The notes under the pieces are model-generated. The model saw only the letters and a list, made by a program, of their open reading frames with translations. It searched no databases and was not told the origin of the DNA. The position numbers and the translations under genes are program-made. This document shows positions 9,000-19,389 of a DNA stretch of 64,000 bases, one piece after another (the stretch's first letter is position 1; every line of letters begins with the position of its first letter). The stretch is from CAVOOW01 sp963697675 (GTDB taxonomy: Bacteria > Actinomycetota > Actinomycetes > JACCUZ01), in the NCBI GenBank assembly GCA_963697675.1, contig CAVOOW010000003.1:310001-374000 (forward strand), given 5' to 3'.

Positions 9000-9676
9000 C
9001 GTTCCGTTCCAGACTCACGAAGATAGAGCAGCACGGCGCGCACGCGGCGGTTGACGTCTTCGCGCTCGGTCAGCCCGAGCTTCATGAACACCGTGGCGAT
9101 GCGCTTCTCGACGGTCCCCGTCGCCAGCCTGGTGGCCAGGCCGATGCCCGCGTTGCTGTATCCCTCGGCCATCAGGCGGAGCACGTCGAGCTCGCCCTCG
9201 GACAGCGTGGTCAAGGGTGAGCCGGGCTTCTCCGCCCGGTGCGCGAGCAGCTGCTGCACGATCGCGGGGTCGAGCACCGAGCCGCCGCTCGCCACCTCGT
9301 GGATCGCGCGGACCAGCTGCTCGGCGTCGCCCATGCGCAGCTTGTGGAGGTAGGCGTAGCCCGCGACACCGTCGGCGAACAAGGCCCACACGTACTCCTC
9401 GTCGTCGTGCTGGGACAGGACCACGACGCCGCACCCCGGCAGCATCTCCCGGATGTCGTGTGCGAGGTCGATGCCCTCGGTCGTGTTGGTCGGGGGCATC
9501 CGGATGTCGGTGACCAGCACGTCCGGACGCGTGCGCTGGGCGAGCTGCATGGCCTCGGCCGGGTTGGCCGCGCAGCCCACGACGACGATGTTGTCCTGCT
9601 CCTCGAGCAGTCGCCGGAGACCCTCGCGGGTCACAAAATGGTCTTCCGCGACGAGCACCTTCACCGGTTCGCTCAT
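8996..9676 (-). CDS. NarL/LuxR-type response regulator
   Basis: A 226-residue regulator starting at ATG 9676. The receiver domain has the acidic pair in VLVAEDHFVTREG, the phospho-Asp in DVLVTDIRMP, the Ser switch in VVLSQHDD and the Lys in LHKLRM. A LuxR-type helix-turn-helix follows, with LSEGELDVLRLMAEGYSN and TVEKRIATVFMKLGL. The C-terminus is complete. It is convergent with the kinase gene, the two stop codons overlapping, so the pair must be transcribed from separate promoters even though they probably form one system. Its targets cannot be read from the sequence. Confidence 0.9.
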   Translation of the reverse strand: MSEPVKVLVAEDHFVTREGLRRLLEEQDNIVVVGCAANPAEAMQLAQRTRPDVLVTDIRMPPTNTTEGIDLAHDIREMLPGCGVVVLSQHDDEEYVWALFADGVAGYAYLHKLRMGDAEQLVRAIHEVASGGSVLDPAIVQQLLAHRAEKPGSPLTTLSEGELDVLRLMAEGYSNAGIGLATRLATGTVEKRIATVFMKLGLTEREDVNRRVRAVLLYLRESGTER

Positions 9677-9865
9677 CCGGTCATCATGCCGGGCTGCTCG
9701 TCCGCGAGGGTACGCAACGGTCGACGGCTGTCCATGGCTCGATGGTCCTGCAACATCGCGTGGCGCGGAAGGTGGCAATCACCCACGTTCGCGATGGCTT
9801 CCCGGGCGAGACCGCGGGGTCAATCCGCTTGTCGATCAAGGTGATCGTGCACCAGCATCGCCAGC

Positions 9866-11488
9866 GTGCCGGTTCCCGCGCTGTCCCTGCCCGGAGTCCG
9901 AAGCCGCCTGCCGTCGCCCACCCTCGTGCTGGTCGCCGCCCTGACCGCCTCGATGGGCGCCTACCTGCTGGCGACCCCTCAGGTGCCCGACCTCGCCGCG
10001 CAGGTCGCCCGGGCTGACCTCGTGCGCCGGGCCGGTGACTCGGTCTGGTGGTCCGGGTGGTTCGGCGGCGTCCACCTCCCGAGCTACAGCGCGGTGAGCC
10101 CCGTCCTGATGGCTCACGTCGGCGTGCCGGCGACCGGCGCGGTCGCCACCGCGTTTGCGGTGCTCGCCATGTCCCGCCTGTTGAAGGCGTCGCCACGGGC
10201 GTGGCTGGGCACGGCAGCGTTCCTCGTGACGGCGACGGCGAACCTGCTCGACGGGCGCATCACCTTCGCGGTGAGCCTGGCCACGGGTCTGTGGTGCCTG
10301 GTCGCGCTGGTCGAAGGAAGTCCCGCCGCACAAGCGGTTTTCGGCGGTGGCCTCGCCGTCCTCACCTGCCTCACGAGTCCGCTGGGTGGGCTGTTCCTCG
10401 CTCTCGCCGCGGCGACGTTGTTGTTGGTACGTCGACGGTGGTGGCCGCAGGCGCGGCCCGCACTGCTCGTCCTCCTGCTTCTGGGGGTGACGATGGCCGC
10501 GACCTTGGCGCTGTTCCCCGACGTCGGCGAGATGCCGTTCCCGGCCGTCAACTTCCTGCCGGCAGCCGCGTGCACGGTCGCGGTGGGACTGTGCTGCCCT
10601 GACCCGCGACTGCGAGGCGGTGCCGCTCTCTACCTGCTGGTGCAGGTCGCGTTCCTTGTGCATCCGATGGCTGTCGGGGTCAACATCACCCGGCTCGCCT
10701 GGATCTTCGCCCTGCCGCTGCTGGTCGCCTGCGGGCGGCTGCCTCGACGAGCCTTGGCCGTGGCTGCCGTGACTGCGGCGCTGCTGCCGGCGGTCGACCT
10801 GACCGGCCAGCTCCGGGCCGCGGCCGACGCGTCCTCCCAGGCCGACTTCTACCGACCGCTCGTCGCCGCGCTCGCGGCCGACCAGGCGGCGCATCCCCGC
10901 ACACTCGGGCAGCGCGTGGAGGTGGTTGACTCCCGCAACCACTGGGCGTCCACCTACCTCGCCGGGCACGTCACCCTGGCGCGGGGCTGGGAGCGGCAGG
11001 CGGACCGTGCGTACAACCCGATCTTCTACGGCGAACGGCCCCTCGACGCGGCGTCCTACCGGCGGTGGCTCGACGGCCTCGCGGTGGGCTGGGTCGCGGT
11101 GCCCGCCGGACCCCTCGACTATGCGTCGGTGGCCGAGGCCCGGCTCGTGGCGACCCGGCCCGGCTACCTCGTGCCGGCCTGGTCGAACAGCAGCTGGACC
11201 CTCTATCGGGTCGCCGACGCGCGGCCGTTGGCCAGCCCGGCGACGGTCGTCCGGGTCGACGACAGGGCGGTCGTCGTCGATGTCGGCGCCGTCACGACCT
11301 TCCACCTGGCGATCCGGTGGTCGCCGTACCTCGTCGTGACGGACGCAGCAGGTCGACGGCAGGGCTGCCTCGGTCCAGCCGGGGGATGGACCGTCGTGCG
11401 GGTGCCGGCCCCTGGTCGCTACATCGTCACGCCCGACTTCGACGGGAACCTGCGCCACGGGCCGCCTGGCTGCGGCCCCCAGCGCTAG
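9866..11488 (+). CDS. polytopic membrane protein of unknown function
   Basis: A 540-residue protein starting at GTG 9866. The first 320 residues form about nine hydrophobic segments separated by short Arg-rich loops. The last 220 residues look extracytoplasmic and mixed alpha/beta, with RNHWASTYLAGHVTLARGW and NPIFYGERPLD. The plan of many N-terminal helices followed by a soluble C-terminal domain is seen in actinobacterial membrane glycosyltransferase-like proteins, but I see no diagnostic motif and do not assign an activity. Its stop overlaps that of the convergent nitroreductase-like gene by four bases. Confidence 0.7.
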   Translation: MPVPALSLPGVRSRLPSPTLVLVAALTASMGAYLLATPQVPDLAAQVARADLVRRAGDSVWWSGWFGGVHLPSYSAVSPVLMAHVGVPATGAVATAFAVLAMSRLLKASPRAWLGTAAFLVTATANLLDGRITFAVSLATGLWCLVALVEGSPAAQAVFGGGLAVLTCLTSPLGGLFLALAAATLLLVRRRWWPQARPALLVLLLLGVTMAATLALFPDVGEMPFPAVNFLPAAACTVAVGLCCPDPRLRGGAALYLLVQVAFLVHPMAVGVNITRLAWIFALPLLVACGRLPRRALAVAAVTAALLPAVDLTGQLRAAADASSQADFYRPLVAALAADQAAHPRTLGQRVEVVDSRNHWASTYLAGHVTLARGWERQADRAYNPIFYGERPLDAASYRRWLDGLAVGWVAVPAGPLDYASVAEARLVATRPGYLVPAWSNSSWTLYRVADARPLASPATVVRVDDRAVVVDVGAVTTFHLAIRWSPYLVVTDAAGRRQGCLGPAGGWTVVRVPAPGRYIVTPDFDGNLRHGPPGCGPQR

Positions 11489-11925
11489 TCGTCGACCGGC
11501 TCGAGCACGAACACGGGGATCTCGCGATCGGTTCGCTTCTGGTAGCCGGCGTAGTCGGGCCAGGCGGCGACCGCTCGCTCCCACCAGGCCGCCTTCTCCT
11601 CGCCGGCAAGCTCGCGAGCCGTCATGTCCTGCTTGGCCGGGCCGTCCTGCAGCTCGACGCGCGGATGGGCGGCGAGGTTGTGGTACCAGACGGGGTGCTT
11701 GGGCGCGCCGCCTTGCGAGGCGACGACGGCATAGCTGCCCTCGTGCTCGACCCGCATCAGCGGGATCTTGCGCAGCCGACCGGACTTCGCGCCCTTGGTC
11801 GTCAGGATGATCACCGGCTTGCCGCGCAGCGTGAGGCCCTTGGTCCCGCCGGAGCTCTCATAGAGCTCCACCTGCTCACGGGCTCGCTTGTCCGGGCTCG
11901 GCTCGTACTCACCGTCAAGAGGCAT
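11485..11925 (-). CDS. deazaflavin-dependent nitroreductase family protein
   Basis: A 146-residue split-barrel flavin protein. Marks of the F420-dependent Ddn-like family are VILTTKGAKSGRLRKIPLMRVEHEG, seen here as ILTTKGAKSG followed by RKIPLMRVE, then YAVVASQGGAPKHPVWYHN and the C-terminal VFVLEPV. Proteins of this family use cofactor F420 to reduce quinones or nitro compounds in actinobacteria. ATG 11925 is preferred over an upstream TTG. No F420 biosynthesis gene is in the window. Convergent with the membrane protein gene, overlapping it by four bases. Confidence 0.88.
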   Translation of the reverse strand: MPLDGEYEPSPDKRAREQVELYESSGGTKGLTLRGKPVIILTTKGAKSGRLRKIPLMRVEHEGSYAVVASQGGAPKHPVWYHNLAAHPRVELQDGPAKQDMTARELAGEEKAAWWERAVAAWPDYAGYQKRTDREIPVFVLEPVDD

Positions 11926-11982
11926 GCCGGTGTGCAACGCGTGCGGACTTGCCCTATTCCGGCGTCGGTGCGGGTGCCCGAC

Positions 11983-12484
11983 CTAGTGCGCCCCGACGGC
12001 GCGCCAGTAGCCGTTGATCGCGTCGTTCGTCTTGATGAACCAGATGATCGGCCCGACCAGGATGAACATGCCGGGGATGTACCAGAGGCCGGTGATGCCG
12101 CTGACCGGCGCCGGCTGGCCCGCACGCTTGTAGAGCTCACCCACCTCGCTGGGCATGAGGAAGAAGCTCACGGGGGTGACGAGGATGTAGATCAGCAGGC
12201 CCATGCCGCCACCGAGCCCGTTCCCGGTGTGTCGCTTCATCTCGTTGTGCACGACGTAGAACCAGTAGATGCCGTAGATGCCGAACGTGATCAGGTACAG
12301 GAACATCGACTTGCCCGTGCTGCGGATGACTGCCGAGCGGCGCGGGTCCGGCGACGGGGTAGGAGCCGTAGGGGGCCGGCGGGTAGTAGCCGGCAGGTGC
12401 GGCGGGCGGCCCGACGGGCGGCGCGTAGCCGTAGGACGGCTGCTCGGGCCCGGGGGCGGCTCCGCCTTGGTAGTAGTCAGACAT
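11983..12484 (-). CDS. DUF4234 domain membrane protein, one frameshift
   Basis: It starts at ATG 12484 with a Pro/Tyr/Gly-rich cytoplasmic head (MSDYYQGGAAPGPEQP, then repeated YGYAPP-like patches). After one extra base near 12350 the frame continues with RSTGKSMFLYLITFGIYGIYW, the DUF4234 signature, and two or three more helices with FFLMPSEVG and IPGMFILVGPIIW. The repaired protein is about 166 residues. The head resembles those of many actinobacterial membrane proteins. Function unknown. The 104 bases between its start and the treY stop hold no gene. Confidence 0.75.
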
Positions 12485-12587
12485 GGCTGGTCCCTCAGGT
12501 GGCTGCGTGCTGCTGGCGAGCCCGCGACCGCAGGGCGTATGGACAGTGATATCACCTAATGTCACTGAAAATGGCGGAAAGTGAGAT

Positions 12588-14984
12588 TCAGCCCCGCACG
12601 AGCAGGGCCACCGGCAGCACGGCCAGCACCGTGGCAAGCGGGAGAGCACCGCCGTCGTACGCCGTGCCCGTGAGCAGGTCGCGCCACTGCCCGGCGGGCA
12701 GCGCCAGGGTCTCGCCGTCCCAGCCCGCCGACCGGGCGGTCAGCCGGGACACCACGGTCACCACCGAGTCGGCGCGGGCGAAGGCGACCGCGCGGGGCGT
12801 CGTGGTCGGGATTTCGGCGTACGACGACGCGGCCGCGAACCACTCGGGATGGTCCCGGCGCAGGCGCAACGCGCGGGAGACGACCAGCAGCTTCTCGTCG
12901 GACAGGTCTGCCGGACCACTGCCGGCGTCGAGACGTTCCAGTCGTGCGCGCCGGTCGGAGAAGTCGACCTCGCGCCGGTTGTCGGGGTCGACCAGCGACA
13001 GGTCGACGAGGTCGCAGCCCTGGTAGACGTCGGGGACGCCGGGCATGGTGAGGGCGACCAGCTTCTGCCCGAGCACGTTGGCGCGCACGACCGGCTCGAT
13101 CGACGCGACGAACTCGGCCACCGAGTCGAGCACGTCGCCGTCCTGGAGCAGCCGCTGCGCGAAGTCGCGGACCGCGTCGTCGTACGCCTCGTTGGGCTCG
13201 GTCCACGTCGTGTGCAGCTTGGCCTCGCGGGTCGCCTTCTCGAGATAGGCGATCAGCCGTGGCGCGGACAGCGGCCACACGCCGACAAGCGTCTGCCAGA
13301 TGAGATATTCGGTGTTCGCGTCGAGCAACGGCGGGCGGTAGGGCGCCGTGGCGGCGCGCCACCCGGAGACGGCGCGACCCCAGCGGTCGGGCACCTCGGA
13401 CAGGGCGAACAGCCGGGCGCGGACGTCCTCGGAGCGTTTCGTGTCGTGGGTCGACAGGGTGGTCATCGCCTCGGGCCAGTCGCGCTGGGCGCGTTCGCAC
13501 CAGGCATGCAGCTCATCGGGCGTCACGCCGAGATGCCTGGGGTCGCCGCCGACCTCGTTGAGCGCGGTGAGCCGCAGCCACCGGTAGAACGCGGTGTCCT
13601 CCACGCCCTTGGCCATCACCGGGCCGCAGGTCTGCTGGAAGCGCACGACGAACTCGTCGCGGTGCGGCCCGCGGCCGCCCTCGCCGAGCGCGAGGGCGGC
13701 GACCAGGTCGAGCGTGTCGTGCCGCTCCTCGGGCAGCAGCTGCACGCGCCACCTCGACGGCGGACCCGAGGATCTGCCGGGCGGACTCGGGAGCGGGCTC
13801 GCCGGGCACGACGTAGGCCCGGTAGACGGGGAACGCGACCAGCAGCTCGACGAGCGACTCGCGCAACCCGCGGCGGGTGTGGTCGCGCAGCTCGAGGTGC
13901 GAGTGGCAGATGGCGGCGGCGAGGTCGACGAGCCGTTGAACCTCCGCGGCCAGGCCGTGCTCGACGACCCAGCGCTTGGCCTCTTCCACGACCGGCGCGA
14001 AGTCTGTCGGCTCACCGGTCAGCGCCGCGTAGAGGGCGCCGAGCGGCTCGGCGCCGGCGGGGTCGACGAACAGCCCGCCGGCCCGCAGCAACGCGTCGTA
14101 CCCCGTCGTGCCCGCGCACGGCCAGTCGTCGGGCAACCACTCGTCACCCTCGAGGATCTTCTCGACGACGACCCACGCCCCGCTGGTCGCGGTGTGCAGC
14201 TGCCGGATGTAGTCGCGCGGCGTCCGCCAGCCCGTCGGGATGGTCGATGCGCAGCCCGTCGATGCGACCCTCGGCGACGAGCGCGAGCAGCACGGCGTGG
14301 GTCTCGGCGAAGACCTGCGCGTCCTCGACCCGGATCGCGACCAGCGTGTCGATGTCGAAGAAGCGCCGGTAGTTGAGCTCCTCGTCGCCGACCCGCCAGT
14401 GCGCGAGCCGGTAGAACTGCCGGTCGAGCAAGGCTTCCAGCGGCAGGTCGGCGGTGCCCGGGCGCACCGGGAAGACCTTGTCCGCATAGCGCACCACGGG
14501 CTCGGTCCCGGTGCGGTCGATGGTGATCTCGCCGTCGGCCACGCACTGGCCGATGCGCCGGCCGAGCACGGGCATCAGGATGGCGCGCTCCTGCGCCGCC
14601 CAGTCGACGTCGAACCAGTGGGCGTACGACGCCGCGGGCCCGTCCCTCAGCACGGACCACAGCGCCGCGTTGAGCGAGACCGGTGTGGGCACCGCCATGT
14701 GGTTGGGCACGACGTCGACCACGACGCCGAGGCCGAGCGCGGCGGCGGCGTCGGAGAACCGCCGGAACCCTTCCGCGCCGCCGAGATCGGCGGACAGGTG
14801 GTCGTGGTCGACGACGTCGTAGCCGTGCTCCGATCCCGGCTGGGCCTGCAGGATCGGGCGACAGGTAGGCGTGCGTGATGCCGAGGTCGCGCAGGTAGGG
14901 CAGCACGGCGGTGGCCTCGTCGAACCCGAACGACGGGCGCAGCTGGAGGCGGTAGGTCGAGCCCGGCGCGCGCCGCGTCGTCAT
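12588..14984 (-). CDS. treY: malto-oligosyltrehalose synthase, three frameshifts
   Basis: TreY turns the reducing end of a maltodextrin into a trehalose unit. The start MTTRRAPGSTYRLQL is typical, followed by YLRDLGITHAYLSP. An extra base near 14858 moves the frame to VVDVVPNHMA and EGRIDGLRIDHPDGL. A second shift near 14225 leads to WVVVEKILEGDEWLP, and a third near 13755 to GVEDTAFYRWLRL, LSTHDTKRSEDVRAR and GVPDVYQGCDLVDLSL. All TreY landmarks appear in order over about 799 codons, the normal length. The shifts therefore look like sequence error. treX lies 33 bases upstream in the same direction, so the two form an operon. Confidence 0.9.
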
Positions 14985-15017
14985 CGCGGCGCTCTCGGAA
15001 TCACTGTGCTCGCAAGG

Positions 15018-17151
15018 TCAGTGGACCCTGCGCAGCACGAGGATCGACCGAGCCTCGACGGTCAGGGTCTCCCCGGCCTTCGTCGAGGGCCGGTCGTCGA
15101 CGAGCGGCGCTGCGGTGTCGAGCACCACCTCCCAGCGTTCGCCGTACTTCTCCCGCGGGATGGTGAAGTTCATGTCCTCGCTGTGTGCGTGGAAGAGCAT
15201 CAGGAACGAGTCGTCCCTGATGACGTGAGCCGCGCTTGTCCGGCTCGGCGATGGCGTCACCGTTGAGGAACACGGTGACCGAACGTGCGTACCCGCTCTG
15301 CCAGTCGCTCTCGCTCATGTGTTCCCCGGCCGGCGTGAACCAGGCGATGTCACCGAGCTCGCTCTCCGAGCCACGTGTCGGGTCGCCCTGGAAGAAGCGA
15401 CGGCGGCGGAACACCGGGTGCTCCCGCCGAAGTCTCGACACCCGGGCGACGAACTCGGTCGTGGCCCAGTTGTCCCGTGCGTCGGCCCAGTCGATCCACG
15501 CGATCGGGTTGTCCTGGCAGTAGACGTTGTTGTTGCCGCCTTGCGTGCGGCCCAGCTCGTCGCCGTGCAGCAGCATCGGGACGCCCTGCGACAGGAACAG
15601 CGTCGTGAGCATGTTGCGCTTCTGCCGTTCCCGCAGCGTCAGCACCTCGAGGTCCTCGGTGGGGCCCTCGACGCCGCAGTTCCACGAGCGGTTGTGGCTC
15701 TCGCCGTCGTTGTTGCCCTCGCCGTTGGCGTCGTTGTGCTTCTGGTTGTACGAGACGAGGTCGTTCAACGTGAAGCCGTCGTGGGCTGTCACGAAGTTGA
15801 CCGATGCGATCGGTCGCCGCCCGTCCTCCTGGTAGAGGTCGGCAGAGCCGGTGAGTCGTGACGCGAACTCCGGCAGTGCGGACGGCTCGCCGCGCCAGAA
15901 GTCTCGTACGGTGTCACGGTATTTGCCGTTCCACTCGGTCCACAACGGCGGGAAGTTCCCGACCTGGTAGCCGCCCTCGCCGACGTCCCATGGCTCGGCG
16001 ATCAGCTTGACCTGGGAGATGACGGGGTCCTGCTGCACCAGGTCGAAGAACGCCGAGAGCCGGTCGACCTCGTGGAACTGGCGGGCCAGTGTCGAGGCGA
16101 GGTCGAAGCGGAACCCGTCGACGTGCATCTCGAGCACCCAGTAGCGCAGCGAGTCCATGATGAGCTGCAGCACGTGGGGGTGGCGCATCAGCAGGGTGTT
16201 GCCCGTGCCGGTGGTGTCGTAGTAGTGCTCGAGGTTGCCCTCGACGAGCCGGTAGTAGGCCTGGTTGTCGATGCCGCGGAAGGACAGCGTCGGGCCCATC
16301 TCGTTGCCCTCGGCGGTGTGGTTGTAGACGACGTCGAGGATGACCTCGATGCCGGCGGCGTGCAGCTCGCGCACCATCGCCTTGAACTCGAGCACCTGCT
16401 GGCCGCGCTGGCCGCTGCCGGAGTAGGCGTTGTGCGGGGCGAGGAAACCGATGGTGTTGTAGCCCCAGTAGTTGGTCAGGCCGCGTTGCACGAGGTGGTG
16501 GTCCTGCACGAACTCGTGCACGGGCATCAGCTCGATGGCCGTGATGCCGAGCTTGTGCAGGTGCGCGATGATCGCCGGGTGGGCGATGCCCGCGTAGGTG
16601 CCGCGGATCTCCGGCGGCAGGTCGGGGTGGGTCATCGTGAGGCCGCGTACGTGGGCCTCGTAGATCACGGTCTCGTGGTAGGGCGTGTTCGGGTTGCGGT
16701 CGTTCTGCCAGTCGAAGAACGGGTTGATGACGACCGACTTGGGCGCCTGGCGCCCGGAGTCGAGCTGGTTGATGCGCCCTTCCGCGGCAAAGCGATAGTC
16801 GAACAGCGACTCCGCCCAGTCGACCTGGCCCTCGACCGCCTTGGCGTAGGGATCGAGCAGCAGCTTGGACGGGTTGCAGCGCAGCCCGCGGCTGGGGTCG
16901 CGCGGGCCGTGCACCCGGAAGCCGTAGCGCTGGCCCGGCCCGATGCGCGGCAGGTAGCCGTGCCAGACGAACCCGTCGGTCTCGGGCAGCTCGACGCGGG
17001 TCTCGGACAAGCGGCGGCTGCCCTTGCCGCCGGCGTTGTCGAACAAGCACAGCTCGACGCGGTCCGCCACCTCCGAGAACACGGCGAAGTTGGTGCCCGC
17101 CCCGTCGAAGGTCGCGCCAAGCGGATAAGCCGTCCCTGGCCAGATCTCCAT
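15018..17151 (-). CDS. treX: glycogen debranching enzyme TreX/GlgX, one frameshift
   Basis: This GH13 isoamylase cuts alpha-1,6 branches of glycogen and supplies linear chains to TreY. Seen in order: MEIWPGTAYPLGATFDG, IYEAHVRGLTM, VILDVVYNHTAEGN, VDGFRFDLAS with the nucleophile Asp, KLIAEPWDVG with the acid/base Glu, and NFVTAHDGFTLNDLV. One extra base near 15233 moves the frame, after which HVIRDDSFLMLFHAHSED and the final beta domain continue to 15018. ATG 17151 has a GGAAGA site eight bases upstream; an ATG at 17172 is less likely. Repaired length is about 711 residues. Directly upstream of treY. Confidence 0.92.
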
Positions 17152-17301
17152 GCGGTCATTCTTCCGGATCATGACGCCCGCACCCTTCGCCGGGGTCGGT
17201 TTGGAAGCCGCTCATGACTGCCGAACACCTATTCGAGGATCGGGAGTCGCGGGTCAGGCGGACCCGGCCTGCAGCGACGCGCCTTGGACCCGATGAGGCG
17301 G

Positions 17302-18571
17302 TCAGGCGGGGGTGAGGCCGGGCATCGGGAAGCCGCGGGCGAACTCGTGGACCTCGGCAGCCACCTTCTCGACCGCTGCTTCGTCGCCGGCCTTCTCCGC
17401 CTCGACGACCTGCTCGATCCAGGCGGCCACCCGGTCCATGTCCAGCGGGCCCATGCCGCGCGAGGTGACCGCCGCGGTGCCGATGCGCACCCCCGACGGG
17501 TCGAACGGCTTGCGCGGGTCGAACGGCACCGTGTTGTAGTTGAGCTCGATGCCGGCCCGGTCGAGCGCCTTGGCTGCCTGCTTGCCGGGGATGTGCTTGT
17601 TCTCGAGGTCGACGAGCAGCAGGTGGTTGTCCGTGCCGCCGGACACGAGGTCGAACCCGCGCGAGGTCAGGCCGGTCGCCAGCGCGGCAGCGTTCTCGAC
17701 GATGGCCTGCGGCATAGCGGCGGAAGTCGTCGGTCGATGCCTCGCGCAGCGCGACGGCGATCGCGGCGGTGGTGTGGTTGTGCGGCCCGCCCTGCAGGCC
17801 GGGGAAGATCGCCTTGTCCAGCGCCTTCGCATGTTCGGCGGTGCTCATGATCATCGCGCCGCGAGGGCCGCGCAGCGTCTTGTGCGTCGTCGTCGTGATG
17901 ACGTCGGCGTGCCCGACCGGCGAGGGATGGGCGCCACCGGCGACCAGTCCCGCGATGTGCGCGATGTCGGCGACCAGGACCGCGCCGATCTCGCGGGCGA
18001 TCTCCGCGAAGGCCGGGAAGTCGATGGTGCGCGGGATGGCGGTGCCACCGCAGAAGATCACCTTCGGCCGCTCGGCGAGAGCCAGGTCGCGGACGTCGTT
18101 CATGTCGACCCGCCCGGTCTCCTTGCGCACGCCGTACTGCACAGCGCGGAACCACTTGCCGGTCGCGGAGACGCTCCAGCCGTGCGTGAGGTGGCCGCCC
18201 GCGGGGAGCGCCATGCCCATGACGGTCTCGCCGGGGGCCAGGAAGGCCAGGTAGACGGCGAGGTTGGCGGGCGAGCCGGAGTAGGGCTGCACGTTGGCGT
18301 GCTCGACGCCGAACAGGGCCTTGGCGCGCTCGATCGCCAGCGTCTCGACCTGGTCGATGACCTGCTGGCCCTCGTAATAGCGCTTGCCCGGATAGCCCTC
18401 GGAGTACTTGTTGGTCAGCACCGTCCCCGTGGCCTCGAGGACCGCCGCCGACACGTAGTTCTCCGACGCGATCAGCCGCACCGTGTCGCGCTGCCGGGTG
18501 TTCTCGGCGGCGACCAGGTCGGCGATCTCAGGATCGGTGGTGCGCAGGTCCGGGTCGGTGGGCTGGGACAT
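17302..18571 (-). CDS. glyA: serine hydroxymethyltransferase, one frameshift
   Basis: GlyA interconverts serine and glycine with tetrahydrofolate and pyridoxal phosphate. Marks are LIASENYVSAAVLEA, NKYSEGYPGKRYYEG, VLVADIAHIAGLVA and the PLP lysine in TTHKTLRGPRG, near residue 231. One extra base near 17715, where YA-QAIVEN is expected, moves the frame, and the rest (TDNHLLLVDL, LNYNTVPFDPRKPF) is intact to 17302. Repaired length is about 423 residues, as usual. ATG 18571 has GGAG five bases upstream. The gene is essential or nearly so in most bacteria, so the shift is strong evidence of sequence error. It lies just downstream of the sulfur operon, 91 bases after cbiX. Confidence 0.93.
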
Positions 18572-18662
18572 GCTCACTCCAGGTGGGTCCGGGGATGCGT
18601 CCGGCTCTGACGCTGGTGGATGGTGCGCCGGCAGGGCCAGGTTAGCGTCGCGAGCGGCCAGG

Positions 18663-19382
18663 CTATCGACGCGACTGGCTCGAGCCGACCGCGAGGCGCG
18701 CGCAGGCGTCGTCGTACCTCTCGAGAACGACGGCCGCGACCTCGGGCGCGTCGCCGAGCGGCGCGCTCACCAGGTCAGCTCCGGCGTCACGCAGGCTGTC
18801 CGCGAACAGCCCGGGGGAGAGCAGGTAGGACGCCACGACCACCCGCGGGGCGCCTCGCCGTCGCAGTGCCGACACGGCGTCGGCGGGTGTCGGTGCGGCC
18901 GCGGACGCGTAGGCGGGCAGGACGTCCCACCAGCCCGCGCCCGCCCAGCTGCGCGCGACGGCCGCGACCGACGCGACGGCGGCGGGGTCGCTCGACCCGG
19001 CGGCTGCGAGCACGATCGCCGTGTCGCCGTCGCCGACCGGCACGCCTGCCTCGGCCAGCCGGCGGCCCAGCGCGCGCAGCAGCAACGGGTGCGGCCCGAG
19101 CGCGGCCGCCTGCTCGACAGGGACAGGCGAGGCCGCCAGCTGCTGCGGGAGATCGACGCCGGTGTGGAAGGCGGCGGTGAGCAGCAGGGGTACGACGACG
19201 GCGGTCCCGTCGAGCGCCCGCACAGCGTCGCGCAGCAGCGGCTCGGTGTGGTCGAGGTAGCAGCCGACTGCATGCAGGCCGGGACGCTGCCGATGGACCT
19301 CGGCCAGGAGTGATTCGACGGTCTCGCGCGCGGCAGGATTGCGGCTGCCGTGCGCGACCGCGAGCAGCGTGGGCGCGGTCAT
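18663..19382 (-). CDS. sirohydrochlorin chelatase family protein (CbiX/SirB-like)
   Basis: Class II chelatases insert a metal into a tetrapyrrole. The 239-residue protein opens with TLLAVAHGSRNPAA, holding the metal-binding His of the HGSR motif, and has a second, weaker half around residues 120-200, so it looks like the long two-domain form. Position at the end of the sir-cysH-cysG cluster supports ferrochelation of sirohydrochlorin to siroheme, the sulfite reductase cofactor. ATG 19382 lies eight bases after the cysG stop, consistent with one message. Confidence 0.85.
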   Translation of the reverse strand: MTAPTLLAVAHGSRNPAARETVESLLAEVHRQRPGLHAVGCYLDHTEPLLRDAVRALDGTAVVVPLLLTAAFHTGVDLPQQLAASPVPVEQAAALGPHPLLLRALGRRLAEAGVPVGDGDTAIVLAAAGSSDPAAVASVAAVARSWAGAGWWDVLPAYASAAAPTPADAVSALRRRGAPRVVVASYLLSPGLFADSLRDAGADLVSAPLGDAPEVAAVVLERYDDACARLAVGSSQSRR

Positions 19383-19389
19383 CGGCGTT

